A DNA stretch of 64,000 nucleotides from Perca fluviatilis (lineage: Eukaryota; Chordata; Actinopteri; Perciformes; Percidae), in the NCBI RefSeq assembly GCF_010015445.1, contig NC_053134.1, positions 17,332,629 to 17,396,628 on the forward strand, written 5' to 3'. Shown here in pieces: positions 44,749 to 57,330 of this stretch; within the stretch, counting starts at the first letter, position 1; every line of letters starts with the position of its first letter. Both the position numbers and the translations under genes were made by a program. The notes below the pieces were generated by a model. That model worked only from the letters and a program-made list of their open reading frames with translations, ran no database searches and was not told the origin of the DNA.

Positions 44749-44843
<95 letters not shown>
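44530..44843. repeat. Two long (AC)n arrays 127 bp apart
   Basis: AC runs occupy 44530-44623 (one AT interruption) and 44751-44843. A (GA)n run at 44325-44349 lies just upstream. Threonine-histidine and valine-cysteine frames here are artefacts. Confidence 0.95.
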
Positions 44844-44845
<2 letters not shown>

Positions 44846-45828
44846 GTTTACAGTGGTGTATTTGGACTGAGCTGCAAATTGAAACATATTTCTTTTTCCA
44901 TCCAAAAGCGTAAAGGGCATCCCTATTTTCCCACTGGGAAGAGGTGTGTGTGTGTGTGTTTTGTTCATGTTCAACTGCAGGGTCCATTTTGGCTGAGGGC
45001 CAAAAGCATTACCATACAAATCCAAGTGGCGCTGCCCCCACATTCTCAGCCAAGTTATACTAAATGGATTATGGATTTTTTTCACGAGCAAGTAAACCTT
45101 TATGTACTGGCTCATAGGTATTCCCAGGGCTGTATATGTAACATGCTTAGAGTTGTGAAGCCTATTGTATATATTTGGCTGAAGTTAAGGGAGAAACTAT
45201 AACATGAATGATCATCTGTGGATATTTTATGGAAGCAGTCATCTCTGTTGGGAATTTCACACTTTATTCTTTAAACAACATGGCATCATGACTTTGCGTA
45301 AATATATACGCCACTTTCATAAAGCCAAATGGCGTGTTATTTTACGCCATTTTCAGCTATCCACGTGTATGATACACGCTGGAAACAGCTGATGTAAACA
45401 GACCCACCACGTGGCCTCGCCACATTGCGCGTTATCGCGAGAACGCGACGTACTATCGCTAGAACAACGTCACACGCCTGGCAAGAAAAAAAAAATGGTT
45501 GAGTTTAGGAAAAGAACACAGGGAAAGGCTTTAGTAACAAAACAGTGACAAAAACACGGAAAATAACGACTAAAACACGCTTACGACAACAACAAATGGT
45601 TGAGTTTAGGAAAGAAACATTGGGTAAGGCTTATTAAAAACAAAAAATTAAAAACAAAAAAACGGCCGAAAAATCGCCACACGCGAGGTGCGAACCCAGC
45701 CCATACATACGCCAATTCATGAGATCAGTCTGCTTTAAAGAAAATGCAACAATTTTGGAGAAAGGAAATAAATGCGTACCCTTACGGCATTGCCTGACGT
45801 GCACCTCTTCAAAAATCTAACTAAACAG

Positions 45829-46028
45829 GGTGCCCAGATAGCTCAGTTGGTAGAGTGGGCGCCCATATATAAGGGTTTGCTCCTCGACGCAGCAGGCGCG
45901 GGTTTGACTCCGACCTGCTGTCCTTTGCAGCATGTCGTTCCCTCCTCTCTCTCCCCTTTCATGTCTTTAGCTGTCCTGTGCAAATAGAGGCCTAAAATGC
46001 CCCAAAAAGAGCAAATAAAATGTAACTA
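45829..46028 (+). mobile_element. tRNA-derived SINE
   Basis: The head contains a box A-like TAGCTCAGTTGGTAGAGTGG and a box B-like GGGTTTGACTCC separated by about 45 bases. It is followed by a pyrimidine-rich body (CTCCTCTCTCTCCCCTTTCA) and an A-rich end (GCCCCAAAAAGAGCAAATAA). The spacing and tail show a SINE, not a functional tRNA gene. Confidence 0.75.
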
Positions 46029-47224
46029 AACATCGCGGCATGCAGACTGCAACAACTGATTGGTCCATTGGTAGCAATGCTGGCTGCTCCTTCTCCGTGA
46101 ACATGGACCAAATCGAGTAGAGGTTAATTGAATTGAATTGAACTCTAACATGATCCACTCAGTTTCTGTCACCATTCTTTGGAGTACTTGAAGAAACTCA
46201 ACACCGTGGCATAGAAACCCTGCAACTAACGTTTTGGTGGTGTAATTGCACAGAGATGCAGACACACCGTAAAACACAAGTATAAATGCTCGCAATGCTC
46301 TGCGTCTACGGGCAACTATAAATCAGCTTCATCCATGGATGGATGGACGGATGGCTTTAAGGGCCCAGACACATCTAGCTGACTTTAAAAAAGTGGCGCT
46401 GACAAAGGACGACTGATCAAATGTTTTTGATAATTAATTTAATGTCACACTTGAACTCACCACAGAGGTTACAGCTGATGATTGACAAGCGCATGCATGT
46501 GTAAAGAAACCTACCTAGCTTACAATTTTTATGGAATTCACAGTATGAAGTATGAATTTAAGATAGCAACAGCAGTTGTTCTTCATAAGTGGTTGAACAC
46601 ACTTTTTTTTACAGACCCTTTTCATGTTGAGTGTGTGATACCCAAAATACTCAACAGGGCTTGCAGACAAAGGACAGCTGTTGGCTCCTTTGACACAGTA
46701 TGGCAGCTTTTACGATCCTCCAATGGCGGCCGCAGCAGTCAGGATAGTGGCATCTGCTCATAGGTATGTGCTGTCATTGCTTGAGTTGCTTACATTTTTT
46801 AAACCTATCCAGTTGAGTGCTTTTCTACAGTCAAATATATTTTGTTATCATAGCAGTATAACCCTAGGAATTACATATTTAATTTTGAGCATGGTTTGTG
46901 GGAAACCCGTTTTCTGTTTGTGTTTTAGTTTCATTCATAGAATACAATACAAAATGCACACAGCAGAGCCTGAGGTTTGAGTCTGTTCTCATGCGAGCAC
47001 CTTTACTGATGATGGTGTTGTTGAGGGAGCAGTGCGTAGTGTCAGCGCTTGCACTAGGCAAGATAAATGCAGTGAAGATCATTCGAACAAAGCCTGGATG
47101 CTTTAGACAGCACTAACAGATTAGCAGTCAGGAACCGGTATAGGAGACTGCACTACTCAGTATGACACAATGTGCCCTGCTATGACATTAACTTCCACGA
47201 TGACCTTCGAAGTCACTGTTCCAT

Positions 47225-47492
47225 AATCTTTAGTGACTATTATTTGCCACTGTTCATCACACCCCCAACCGGCTCCGTCAGACACCGCCTATCAAGAGTC
47301 TGGGTCTGTCGAGGTTTTTCCTTGCCACTGTCGCAATAGCCACTGCTAATGCTTGCTCTTGAGGGAATTACTGTAATTGTTGGGGCTTTGGAATTTATAT
47401 AGTGTGGTCTAGATCTACTCTATCTGTAAAGTGTCTCGAGATAACTCTTGTTATGATTTGATACATAAATAAAATTGAATTGAATTGAATCT
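47225..47492 (+). repeat. LINE 3'-end repeat, copy 1
   Basis: It shares with 51485-51818 the strings GAGTCTGGGTCTGTC or GAGCCTGGGTCTGTC, AATGCTTGCTCTTG, ATAGTGTGGTCTAGA and CTACTCTATCTGTAAAGTGT. It ends with TAACTCTTGTTATGATTTGA and a GAATT-type tail. This looks like the 3' end of a LINE with an AATTG repeat tail; no coding part is attached. Confidence 0.65.
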
Positions 47493-47733
47493 TATTAAAA
47501 AGACCCCAAAAAAATGCCAAAAGCTTCTATACTGACATTTTTTTAAATGTTTTTTTATTTCTGAAAAAGAAGTTGAAACTTCAGTGAAAGAACATAATAA
47601 CCCATTTTCACATAATAAAAGCTTTACAAAGCAGTGACCTTGCACTTGCTATTCAAACAGAGCAGACCGATGAATTGCTCTTTTCTTTTGACTATCGTAG
47701 TCAAAATGTAAATATTTCAAATCTGTCTGTGCA

Positions 47734-47736
<3 letters not shown>

Positions 47737-47781
<45 letters not shown>

Positions 47782-47818
47782 CATACACACACACATATAT
47801 ATATATAATATATATATT
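47737..47818. repeat. (AT)n-rich microsatellite
   Basis: An AT run of about 37 bp is followed by AC and further AT blocks. Confidence 0.95.
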
Positions 47819-48229
47819 TTTTTTCTTCATGTCTCATTCATTAACCCTTTTTATGCTGTGTTCGACTTTTTACCCAGGGGTCACTTGAGGAGAAATGCAA
47901 ATGACTCCTTCCTCTACTCCGCCAACCTCCCCGACGACCCCAATCACACTCCTCCGGCTCCAAAAGCTGCTTCCTTCTAATTCATGCAGAGAGACCCAGT
48001 CATTTACAACGGCCTTAAGTTCCATTCTGAGTGGATTTGAATGGATAAAAGGGAAAGTCGAGCAAAGAAAAGCTATGAAAAGGTTTCTGTAGGTCACTCC
48101 GGCTACATCTGTTTTCTGGCTCACCTTTGCATCGTGTCAACTGGATTTGAAGAGATTTGATCCAGACGGTGTGTGCATGTGAGTCTGTTCTCCACAATGC
48201 CAGGGGGGTGAGATAAGAGGAATATGGAT

Positions 48230-48370
48230 GGTGATTCTTACTAAGAAGGGTGAAATTAAACCCTTTTCCCCCCTCCCTGTGAGGCTAATGCCAGTCTAGA
48301 TTTGTATGGAAATCAGCTGCAGGAGAAGCTTTCCTCAGGTAGAAGGTCAGCGCTCGTAAATGTTTGAAAT
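48230..48370. other. Possible conserved non-coding block
   Basis: A non-repetitive stretch with GTGAGGCTAATGCCAGTC and TTGTATGGAAATCAGCTGC. I see no frame or repeat; regulatory function is only a guess. Confidence 0.2.
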
Positions 48371-49424
48371 AAGAGTTCTACTGCAGAGGTATATGTTCAA
48401 GCTTTACAACGGAAGATGAAGAGGTAATTTGGATGCATCTCATAATGGGAGCTGCGAAAAAAAACAGTTATTGATGCAAGTCTTGTTTCATTAAATACAA
48501 AAGGGCAAACAGGTTTTAGCTTCAACAATAGAGAAAAACAACCACATTAGTCGTTAAAAAGGTGACAATGCAGCCATAGAAATTATGGTTTTGGTTTGTC
48601 CAGAGCAAAAGACCAAATACGTTATAGAGCCTCAAAGTCCAAAGGTGGCAAGAGACTGGGGTTCGATAGGTCAACAAAATGTCAGACAATTTCCTACCCA
48701 AAGTCAACGTTGGATTCTTCTAAATATGACCATAATCTTTACCTAACCTTAACCAAAAAGTTATTTTAACCCAAGCCACATAATTTTTGTGCCTAAACCC
48801 AACCAAACCTTAACCATAAAGTAGTCAGATCAGAAAGTTGTTTATAAGCTTGCCGATAGGGGCGTCAGATTAGAAAATGTATGTCGTTCTGGAGGGGAAT
48901 TCCAAACAATAATTTAAAATTGTGGAGCAATAAAGGCAGCCCGATTTTAAAAGTAGCACTGCTGATATTGCACATAATTGATTGTTTTTTTTGCCAGTGG
49001 CACGATTTTGTTGTATAGGGAGGTGGACGAGTGAGTCAACAGAGCATGTGACTTTGACATAGTAGACTGCTAGTTGTTTTGCGTTTACTATGACAGTCAA
49101 CATTGGTTACTTTTTACTGGCTGGAATGGAAACGGGGATGTTGGGCTTATGTGGTATGCAACTTCACCATTAGGCATGAGGACGACCTTTCCCTAACAAA
49201 GTACTTTTTCCTTGACCCGAGTAGGGCCTAAAACTATACTGTAACCATAGAGGTGGCAGATGGCTGATACGGTTTGTTCTGTAAGGAAATTACAAATAAT
49301 ATATTGAATAACGATTACATTTTTCCTTGAACAACTGGATTAGCTTGGCACAAGCAACAACTGATGGTTTGTTCTTGGCCTTGGAAACAGTTAGTTGACA
49401 AAACAATCACAAGGTACAAGGTCC

Positions 49425-49700
49425 ATTAATGGTCCAATATGTAATACTGACAGCTAGCGTTTAAAATGGTTATTGCAGTCCAAATTCAAAATACTGAAAA
49501 GAGTCGTCTCCCCTGGCCCCTCCTCCCCAGTGTCGAAAGCCATGGGAGTTGCTAGGTTGACAACGCTAAACCCAACGTCACACAATGTCAATGTTAGCTT
49601 GATGCTAGTCTCACATTGCCAGACATTACTCCGCAGTGGAGTTGCTGGATGCTGCTATGTTGACTGTTATAAAAGCCCTTGCAGAGCTCTGTGCCCGACT
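49425..49700 (+). repeat. Dispersed teleost-type repeat
   Basis: It reads GGTCCAATATGTAATACTGA, GTCTCCCCTGGCCCCTCCTC, AACGTCACACAATGTCAATG and GACATTACTCCGCAGTGG, strings I recognise as a common percomorph repeat. The GGTCCAATATGTAA start resembles the end of the TTAA-flanked element at 16880. Confidence 0.45.
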
Positions 49701-50049
49701 GACAGACACCTTTTCTGGGCTTAACGTCACTGCAACAGCCGCTAAAAAGACCGCAACCTCACGGTCATCTGTACCCAGGGCACAGTCACTGTCTGTCGGC
49801 TACACCCGCTGAACAGAAGCAGGGAAACTATTTCGACGGGGGAGATTGTTGGTACTACTTTCCAGACGCGTTATACAGCATGTCCATAAACTGTACAGTC
49901 AGTACATTACACATTATGGTTTGTTTGTAATAAAGTGGGAATCATCTTACTGTCAAACATATCACAACCGTGAAGCTGGCGATGGTAACATTAGCCACAA
50001 TAACATAACATTACATACATTGCAAAGCGACCTGTAGAGAACACTGTGT

Positions 50050-51480
50050 CCCAATCCAACAATTCAGGCTACGGGGTGTTTTTCCATAGTTAAATTGCAT
50101 GTTTCCATTATGAGGAAGTCAAACTTGCGGTTTTTGGCATTTGTCATGGATTCTGCGTTAGCAGATGGTGGCGTTAGCACCAGTCAGGATTACTTCACTT
50201 GCTGTGTTTAAATTTTCCAAAGTCCACCAATGCACACAAACTTTACTAGACTACGGGATGAACACAGTGTGAGTGTATATACTGTATGTTCAGTGTGTCT
50301 CTCTACCTTTCTCTAATGCAACAAAAGGAGCCATCTGTAGCCTTTGCCTTAGTTGGAGGATAAGCCGAAGCCTATCCAGCCCTCTCAGGACTGATCTGCA
50401 TTGGGCCGGCGTCCTCATAATCCTATTAGCAGTGGGGGATTTCTTCAGATCCAACCAGGGGTATGGAAGGCAGATAAACTGAAAGACAAAGAGCCACAGG
50501 AGTGTTTCACTCTATGAGGAGATTGCAGCTTTTGGTGAAAACCTGATAGATAAGGCAGGAAAGCAAGAACTCACTGTTGAATGTGATTGATACTTATGGA
50601 TACCAAATTGCAGCTGAGTGTGAGGATATTTCAACTATAGTTTGGTTACAAAATGTTTAAAGCAACGCTAATCAATATTTTGATGTTAAGAATGTGTCAT
50701 GACTGTGTGTAATGGGAATGGAGTCACTTTTAGTGAAGAACCCACAGAGGATTATCATGTGACTTTGCTATTATCAGATCAGTCTATTTCATTCAGGAGG
50801 TAGCAGAGACAAGAAAAAAAGCTTATAGTGTAAATATGGGACATTTTCAGCGTCTATAAAAACAACTCCAAATGAATGCTACACCCGTTTTGATTATCAC
50901 TTAATCGAATGAGCATTATCCGTGGTTATCAGCCTCATAGATATGAAGGTAGAAGGGGCCTGCTACACCTACTAGAAAGTTCAGAAGGCCATTATCATTA
51001 TCATAAGCTATTCACATGGTCACATTGATCACCGATAAGAATACAAGAATATTCCAGATCCAGTCCAAGATCCTGCACGTTGTGAAACTGTCACCGTTTT
51101 AAACATGTTAAAACATTTAAACGTTGTGAATTGAAACAAAATTACTTGGTTATGTTTAGGAAAAGATCATAGTTTGGGTTGAAATAACTAAAGTTTCACT
51201 TTCACTTTAACACTGGACACAATAAGCGTTCTACGGGGTCAAAGTCCTGTGTTTGTTTGACCCGTCCATCCACCCCGACCTCCTCCTTACGTGGACTTTG
51301 TTTCTCTTTATACTACGTCACCTGACTTCCTCCTTTGCTCCCGTCATAATTACTACAACCACTAGTAGGTTGTTGTCTTAACTATTTCAAACCTCCCTGC
51401 GGTGATCCAGCTTACCAATAGATTATGCCCTGCTACATCCTGCTATGCCCTGCAGTGCCCTGCTATGCCATGAACTACTA
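50050..51480. other. Unassigned sequence
   Basis: Short frames only; I see no exon, RNA gene or placed repeat in this interval. Confidence 0.35.
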
Positions 51481-51484
51481 CAAC

Positions 51485-51818
51485 TACTATTTCTAGTCAT
51501 AGTTCCATTATCTTTATTGTTACTATAATTGCCACTGTTAATTGTACCCCCAACCAGCACTATCAGACAACCGCCCACCAAGAGCCTGGGTCTGTCCGAG
51601 ATTTCTCCCTAAAAGGAGTTTTTTTCTCACCACTCAAAGTTTCTGCCTAAAAGAAAGTTTTTCCTCACCACTGTTGCACTAAATGCTTGCTCTTGGGGGA
51701 ATTATTGGAATTGTTGGGTCTTTGTAAACTATAGTGTGGTCTAGACCTACTCTATCTGTAAAGTGTCTTGAGATAACTCTTGTTATGATTTGATACTATA
51801 AATGAAATTGAATTGAAT
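51485..51818 (+). repeat. LINE 3'-end repeat, copy 2
   Basis: This longer copy of the 47225 repeat contains two near-identical local duplications of a TTTCTCCCTAAAAGGAGTTT or TTTCTGCCTAAAAGAAAGTT type string, then ends in AAATTGAATTGAAT. Confidence 0.65.
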
Positions 51819-52428
51819 GATAACAGCTTACTGAGCCAACGAGTAGGGCCATACCACCTCAAATATATGGTAGTGATAACAACTCTATAGCGGCCATTTC
51901 ATGGGCTGATAACATTTGAAGCGGGTATTACGGTGTATGAATGTTATATATTACCTGAATTTCACACTTCTCCATAACACTCAATATATGGTTAAGAGCT
52001 CTCAGGTTTCCATTCAATTTAAGTTTTTTCCTTTTAGTGATGAACTTTATTTTAACTAATAATGGGTTATGAGAGCCAACAAAACTTTCCACGGAATCTT
52101 CAAATAATTGCTGACATACTCAAAATTGATGTCGCTAAATAATTTCTGGAAAAGAGGCTTAAAAATGTTTTGCAGAATCGGGGTAAAACCGGTTGTTCTC
52201 TGAGAAAACAAAGCCAGCAATCCCTGCAAGAGGTCAACTTTTGACAGCTGCGTGTAAACGAGTGTGTTTGTGAAAAAAGAGAGCGGCAAGGAGGTGAGTA
52301 TGTGTGTGGATGGAGCACGTGCACCCGCATCTGTTATTGTTTTGATCCGACCTTGGCGTCACCTGATTCTTATGTGTGCATGGAGTTTCTGTCACATGCT
52401 GTTTGGCATACACACTGTCTGTTTCTCT

Positions 52429-52431
<3 letters not shown>

Positions 52432-52476
<45 letters not shown>
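52432..52476. repeat. (TC)n microsatellite
   Basis: A TC run of about 22 units. Confidence 0.95.
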
Positions 52477-52479
<3 letters not shown>

Positions 52480-52864
52480 TACACACATTGGGGCTTCAGC
52501 TGCTGACTGTAAGCTGGGAGGCAAATGGACAAAGATGAAAAGATCATAATAGTGGAGTTAATAACAAATAGTTCTGGCTGAAGGCAGGGTGGCTGTTCTG
52601 GGAAGAGACTGATATGATCCTCTTGAAGAAATATTTACCACACAGCAGGATGAAAGTCAGCTCACACACACACGCACATACACACATATTCTCCGAAGCT
52701 TTGCATGATCATCATGGCATATTTTCACTTCTAAGTGGAAAATAACATTGAGGGACTGGTGAGAGTGTATAGTTTTACATTATCTGTAAAGTACAAGTCA
52801 CAGCTATTACAGGCAGTACAGCTCGGACCACCTGTTAAAGTTGTCAGTTTTATTTTTACTGTTT

Positions 52865-53010
52865 GTGTTTATCTCAAGGAATAATTTGACATTTTGGGAA
52901 ATGCGCATGAGAAAGATCCACTCCAATCTCATGTCTGTCTGTTGGATATGAAGCTACAACCAGCTGGTTAGCTTAGCATGAGGACTGGAAACGGGGGGGT
53001 GGGGGATAAT
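52865..53010 (+). repeat. Dispersed MITE-type repeat, copy D
   Basis: It contains AAGGAATAATTTGACATTTT, AAGCTACAACCAGCTGGTTA and GACTGGAAACGGGG, like the intron 11 copy. Confidence 0.5.
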
Positions 53011-53129
53011 ACTACAGCAATAGGTGCCGTTTCAGTGCCATAAATGACCAAAACAACAATCTTTCAAAAACATTTGTAATTTCAAAAAGTAACGATTTGA
53101 GGAAAACTGTCCAATTTCCCCTTTGCAGT

Positions 53130-54130
53130 TTGAGGTGCTTTCAGAGGCTCTGTGGATCTCACTCAGCACACAAAGTGCCAAGTACAATTTAGGAAAATAC
53201 TTTTTAAATAACCAAAACTGGAGGTTGGAGAGCTACTGGGAGCCATGTGAGGTGAGTGTGGTGGAGTGTGGAACTTGGCACCAGCGCCAACTCTGTCCCG
53301 GCATACTGAGCTGCCGGAGGGGAGGCGAACCCTCCATGTGAGGTTCCACACAAACTGAAAACACATGCACGTTGAAATGGACACACACATGTCCGATCAC
53401 AATCTGCATGCAGCTATCTTGTTCACACGTGTACAGTACACACTCTGTAAAACACAGTAGGACACATACACAAACTTACAAAAAATGTGTGTCAGTGAGC
53501 AAATACAAATGGGCCTAATTCCATGTGTATACTGTATGTGACCATGTACTGAGCTTTTTCTATGTCTGTTTCAGGTGGGAACAACAGCTAGCTGTTAGCT
53601 GTTTTCTCACTGGGCTAATTTGTCCAAAGCTAAGCTTTGATAGTTCCCCTCCCTGTAACCTGTTGGCTGTTGGTGTGATCTGGTGTATATTTACGCTTTC
53701 TTTTATCAAAGGGCAGGTGTTTAAAAGCCGTAGCTGACATACGCAGGGAAAATGGAGAATAATGTACCATCGAATTGAGCCACTTGAGCATGACTAAAGT
53801 GTGTACAACTAACCGTATGGGCTGCAATGAACTGGAAAAACTACCCTATCTTATACAACCTGCCCAGGAAGAAAACAACAACAATGTGTAACATGAAATA
53901 GGGCTTGCTTGCTATTCTCTGCTGATACATCTTTGAGGCATTTTATCTCTCTCTTTGGCTTGTTTTGTTACAACAAATTGAAAGTAAAGAAAAAAGCTTT
54001 AATTTAAAAAAATATCAACGTAGCGCCTCTCTAGCGTGCTTGGCTATAGTGAGAGGTGGCTATCCTGAGTTCTTTAAAACATCTATCCAATTAATCAACT
54101 AAGTGGGATTTCTCTAATAACCTTATCAAT
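53130..54130. other. Unassigned sequence
   Basis: Contains only short frames. The frame at 53123-53341 follows an AG and contains a GTGAGT, but no recognisable protein or partner exon was found. Confidence 0.35.
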
Positions 54131-54131
54131 G

Positions 54132-54134
<3 letters not shown>

Positions 54135-54173
<39 letters not shown>
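54135..54173. repeat. (TG)n microsatellite
   Basis: An uninterrupted TG run of about 39 bp. Confidence 0.95.
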
Positions 54174-54176
<3 letters not shown>

Positions 54177-54637
54177 TGTTTACTAACTTATTGTATGAAA
54201 TACTCTTTCCCTTTAAATCACCATTTAAGCATTACTATTCACACTTTAATGTGAAATGAAATGTATATGAATAGCTTTTATCCTTTAAGCACTTCCACTT
54301 TCAAACCAAAAATACTCTTTTTCTTAATTACTTAAAATATCAAAATAGTCACTAACCACAACTGTTTTATAAAAAAAAACATATAAAAGATTTATTTAGG
54401 AAAAGTAGGTCAGTAATTAAATGTGTCCTGTGACCTTTCAGAGCACAAATTCATTTGAATTCACATTCAAAACATAAGGGCCCAAGAAAATAAAATAGCC
54501 GACAATAACCTAGCCTAACTTGAAATACCCTTCAAATGTCCAAATGATGCAGACCTGCATGTAGCTCGGGTACGTTGTAGCCTTTAGCAAAATGGCGGCT
54601 CCACCATGCAGGCCAAAACCAAGGGGATAAGCCTGCT

Positions 54638-54833
54638 GTCACTACCCGATGTGAGTTGAGTGCAGATGTGAGTCGCGCATGCAGAAGATGGAAATACTTT
54701 CAAAAACGTTTTAGCTATCTATGATTGTTTGATTGTTAACGTTAGCTCAAAACGTTAGCATCTTGTAGGCTACTTGTCGCAAAGTGACGCATGCGCAACT
54801 CACATCTGCACTCGACTCACATCTGGTAGTGAC
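54638..54833. mobile_element. 196-bp inverted-repeat MITE
   Basis: The left arm 54638-54682 (begins GTCACTACCCGATGTGAGTT) and the right arm 54789-54833 (complement begins GTCACTACCAGATGTGAGTC) match with only a few substitutions over about 45 bp. The inner part has no coding capacity. Confidence 0.8.
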
Positions 54834-54893
54834 ACTGCCTCCACAGAGCATAGCTCCTATGGAGCCATTTTGTTGCTACCAAGCCATCACCCG

Positions 54894-55140
54894 CCGTTAG
54901 CATCCCATTGACTGCCATTCATTTTGGCGTCACTTTGACAGCGAATAACTTTACATCTGAAGTGTTAAAAGACTTTATTTGTCCATTGTTTATTTCTAAA
55001 GAAACATGACCATATATAAAATGTTCCATTACCTTGTACCTCACGTTATGGCTCCGTAGCAGACGTTTTTGTAAAAAATAGGCTAACGATTGTGTCATAA
55101 CTACGCAACTTTCTGTCGCATAGTAGAGCAATTATGGTGC
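54894..55140 (-). repeat. Dispersed repeat, copy 2 (opposite strand)
   Basis: This is the reverse complement of about 25265-25500, sharing GTACCTCACGTTATGGCTCC and AGAAACATGACCATATA-type strings with small differences. Confidence 0.7.
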
Positions 55141-55399
55141 GTTCTTTTTGTCCACCGAAGTTGATCTACAAGTCGTTTTCCGGTGTTACGAACCGGAAGT
55201 TGCAAAAAGAACACCCCCGAGGTCGTATATACGACTCGTCAAGTCGTCTGAACTCAGAGGACACCGAGTTCACTTTCAAAGATAGTAAACATTGTGGTTT
55301 TCTACAATTTTAAGCACTTTTGTCTTTGTTGTAACCAAATGAAGAAGTCGTACACATAGCACTGTATACTGCTACCTATAGGCATGTCGCTACAGTCTT

Positions 55400-55550
55400 A
55401 TAGAGCTCGGGCGTAGACGTTATGGAACGGTGCATTGTGGGTAGCGGCGGCCATTTTAGAGGTAACGCAAACGCCGGTTGGGAATAAGATAATAGCGTAG
55501 CCGGCCGGTCTCCACCTCCACCGGCACGGAGAAGAGTTATGGACCGTGAC
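55400..55550. other. GC-richer block with YY1-like string
   Basis: GCATTGTGGGTAGCGGCGGC is followed by CATTTTAGAGG. On the minus strand this gives AAAATGGCCGCC, a YY1-type motif, beside a TACCCACAATGC string. Such motifs occur in housekeeping promoters, but no exon follows on either strand and the area is full of dispersed repeats. Confidence 0.25.
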
Positions 55551-56129
55551 AAAAAAAAAGTTGGCTATACCGTATACTGACAAACTTAATAGTGAAGCCA
55601 AACAATGCTACTTAAAAAATGAGGACATATTTATGTATGTATGTCAAAAAATATCACGTTAGCGTCGCGATGCTAACGGAGTTGACCACAAAGCAAAGCA
55701 AAAGAACCCAGCTTTGATAATAATACATTAACTTTGTGAAAGTGCTGTGAGCTTGTCAGTGTCAGTCTGTGTGGTAGCTAGTTCCCTTAGCCAGGCAAGC
55801 AGCCTTCATCCCCTCCCGCAGTCGACAAAATCTCCAGAGCGCCCGGTGGTCTGGTGGATGTCCCGCATAGGACAGATCATCAAAGTTTAGTTTATTTCCC
55901 CCACAAAATTGGTAAATGAGCACTGTAGTGGTTATGACCATATACATGACTATGTAACTACATGGAAACGGGATAAATGATGTCTGTGGCTTGCACAGTA
56001 ATACGGCGCGTTACTGAAGCTTAGCTAGCTGAAAAAAAAGGTAATAGTGTGCAGATTGGGGCGTAGTGTGTGAAGAGCGGAGTTGTTTACAAGGGAAGAA
56101 GCTTGGAGTAACGTAATGGAGAATATAGC

Positions 56130-56610
56130 AGATATACAACACACTGAAGAGCCTTTTGAGGTTGGATGGTCGTCCCTTATTTATTTAGTTACTTAGTTAT
56201 TGGGATGATTATCACAGAAGCCTGTCTGAATACACTCACCGGACAGCTAGCAGCTAACGGATATCAGCTAGCAGGGCAAACCTAGCCTCGGGCAGGATTC
56301 GAGACAGGGACCAGGGTAGGTGAATTTAAACAATGTCGGAGTTGAAAAGCATTTGTTGTTGATGCGTAAGGGCACTGTTCATGTGGCACAGACATATTAA
56401 TTTTATTTTGTATCTGTTAAGAGGCACAAAGGCACTCTAAATCTTGCTCCGACAACGCCGTTTTAGCTCAGGGGCGCTTCCACACGTAGCTGCAGCTTCT
56501 CCGTGTTACCTGCACTGATTCGGGTCTGGTTTTTTCTACTCCGAAAGTACTAGCGTAGCTATAGCGATCAAGATTAACATAAAAATTGGCCGGAATTCTC
56601 CTTTTAAAAT
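56130..56610 (+). repeat. Dispersed teleost-type repeat
   Basis: GAGGTTGGATGGTCGTCCCT, ACAGCTAGCAGCTAACGG, CTCCGAAAGTACTAGCGTAG and the end GGCCGGAATTCTCCTTTTAA are recognised from memory as a common percomorph repeat. No coding part is seen. Confidence 0.4.
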
Positions 56611-57330
56611 AACCTAAATAAAAACCTAATATTCTCAAATGACCAACGTTACAATTTCAATTACCTACTGCCTACTATCAGCCTACTATACAGCTATGCT
56701 ATATACAGTCAGTATACAGTACATCTACTTCCGTAAAGTGATTCCCACAATGCATTGCGACGTGACGAAACGATCCCGAACTCTATTATGAGTTAAATAC
56801 CGCCTAATTAGTTATTTTGTAGCTTGTGCGGCTGAAATTGGCTAGAGATGCTCGGCTGCTATATGACAACAATGGCCGAGTCTTGAGCAGAAAGCAGAGC
56901 AGTAGCCTACCCGCGGTTATTCGTTTTTCGACACGGATGTGATGTCGCACTCAAGCTGACCTTTGCTGAGCTGAAATGAAGACAGATTCAGCAACTGCAT
57001 GGCCTATTTCTCGCTTAAAATGTTTTCAGAAACACGTTTCAGTGAACTATTTTAGTACAATATGAGATCGTATTCTGGGCGACATTACAGATTAGCGCCG
57101 CCTGCTGTTATAGAGATGTATTACGTCTCGTCTCCTCTGGTCTTTTTGGTCTGTTCTGTGGCAGTTTTTTGGACCTTGGGGACGCGACTGATCATATCGA
57201 TGGGGTTTTCTGTCAACGGTCGGCCGTCGGCTATATGTGTCCCGGGCCTAATAGCCTTCGCTGGTCTCCGTCCAGAGCAACGGGATCTGTTGTTCCATTT
57301 CTTTAACGGTCTATGGCCAAAACAAAAGAG

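Noticed and set aside
44693..45202. 169-codon open frame on the plus strand
   Set aside because: Its core is poly Thr-His from an (AC)n microsatellite; the flanks have no recognisable protein similarity.
45829..45910. Functional tRNA gene
   Set aside because: Box A and box B strings are present, but the acceptor stem does not close and the sequence runs into a SINE body and A-rich tail.
46615..46763. Exon-like frame between a pyrimidine-rich AG and a GTATGT
   Set aside because: The acceptor and donor look plausible, but the peptide is unrecognisable and there are no partner exons.
53123..53341. Possible internal exon (AG before, GTGAGT inside)
   Set aside because: No recognisable protein and no neighbouring exon in a compatible phase; it directly follows a MITE copy.
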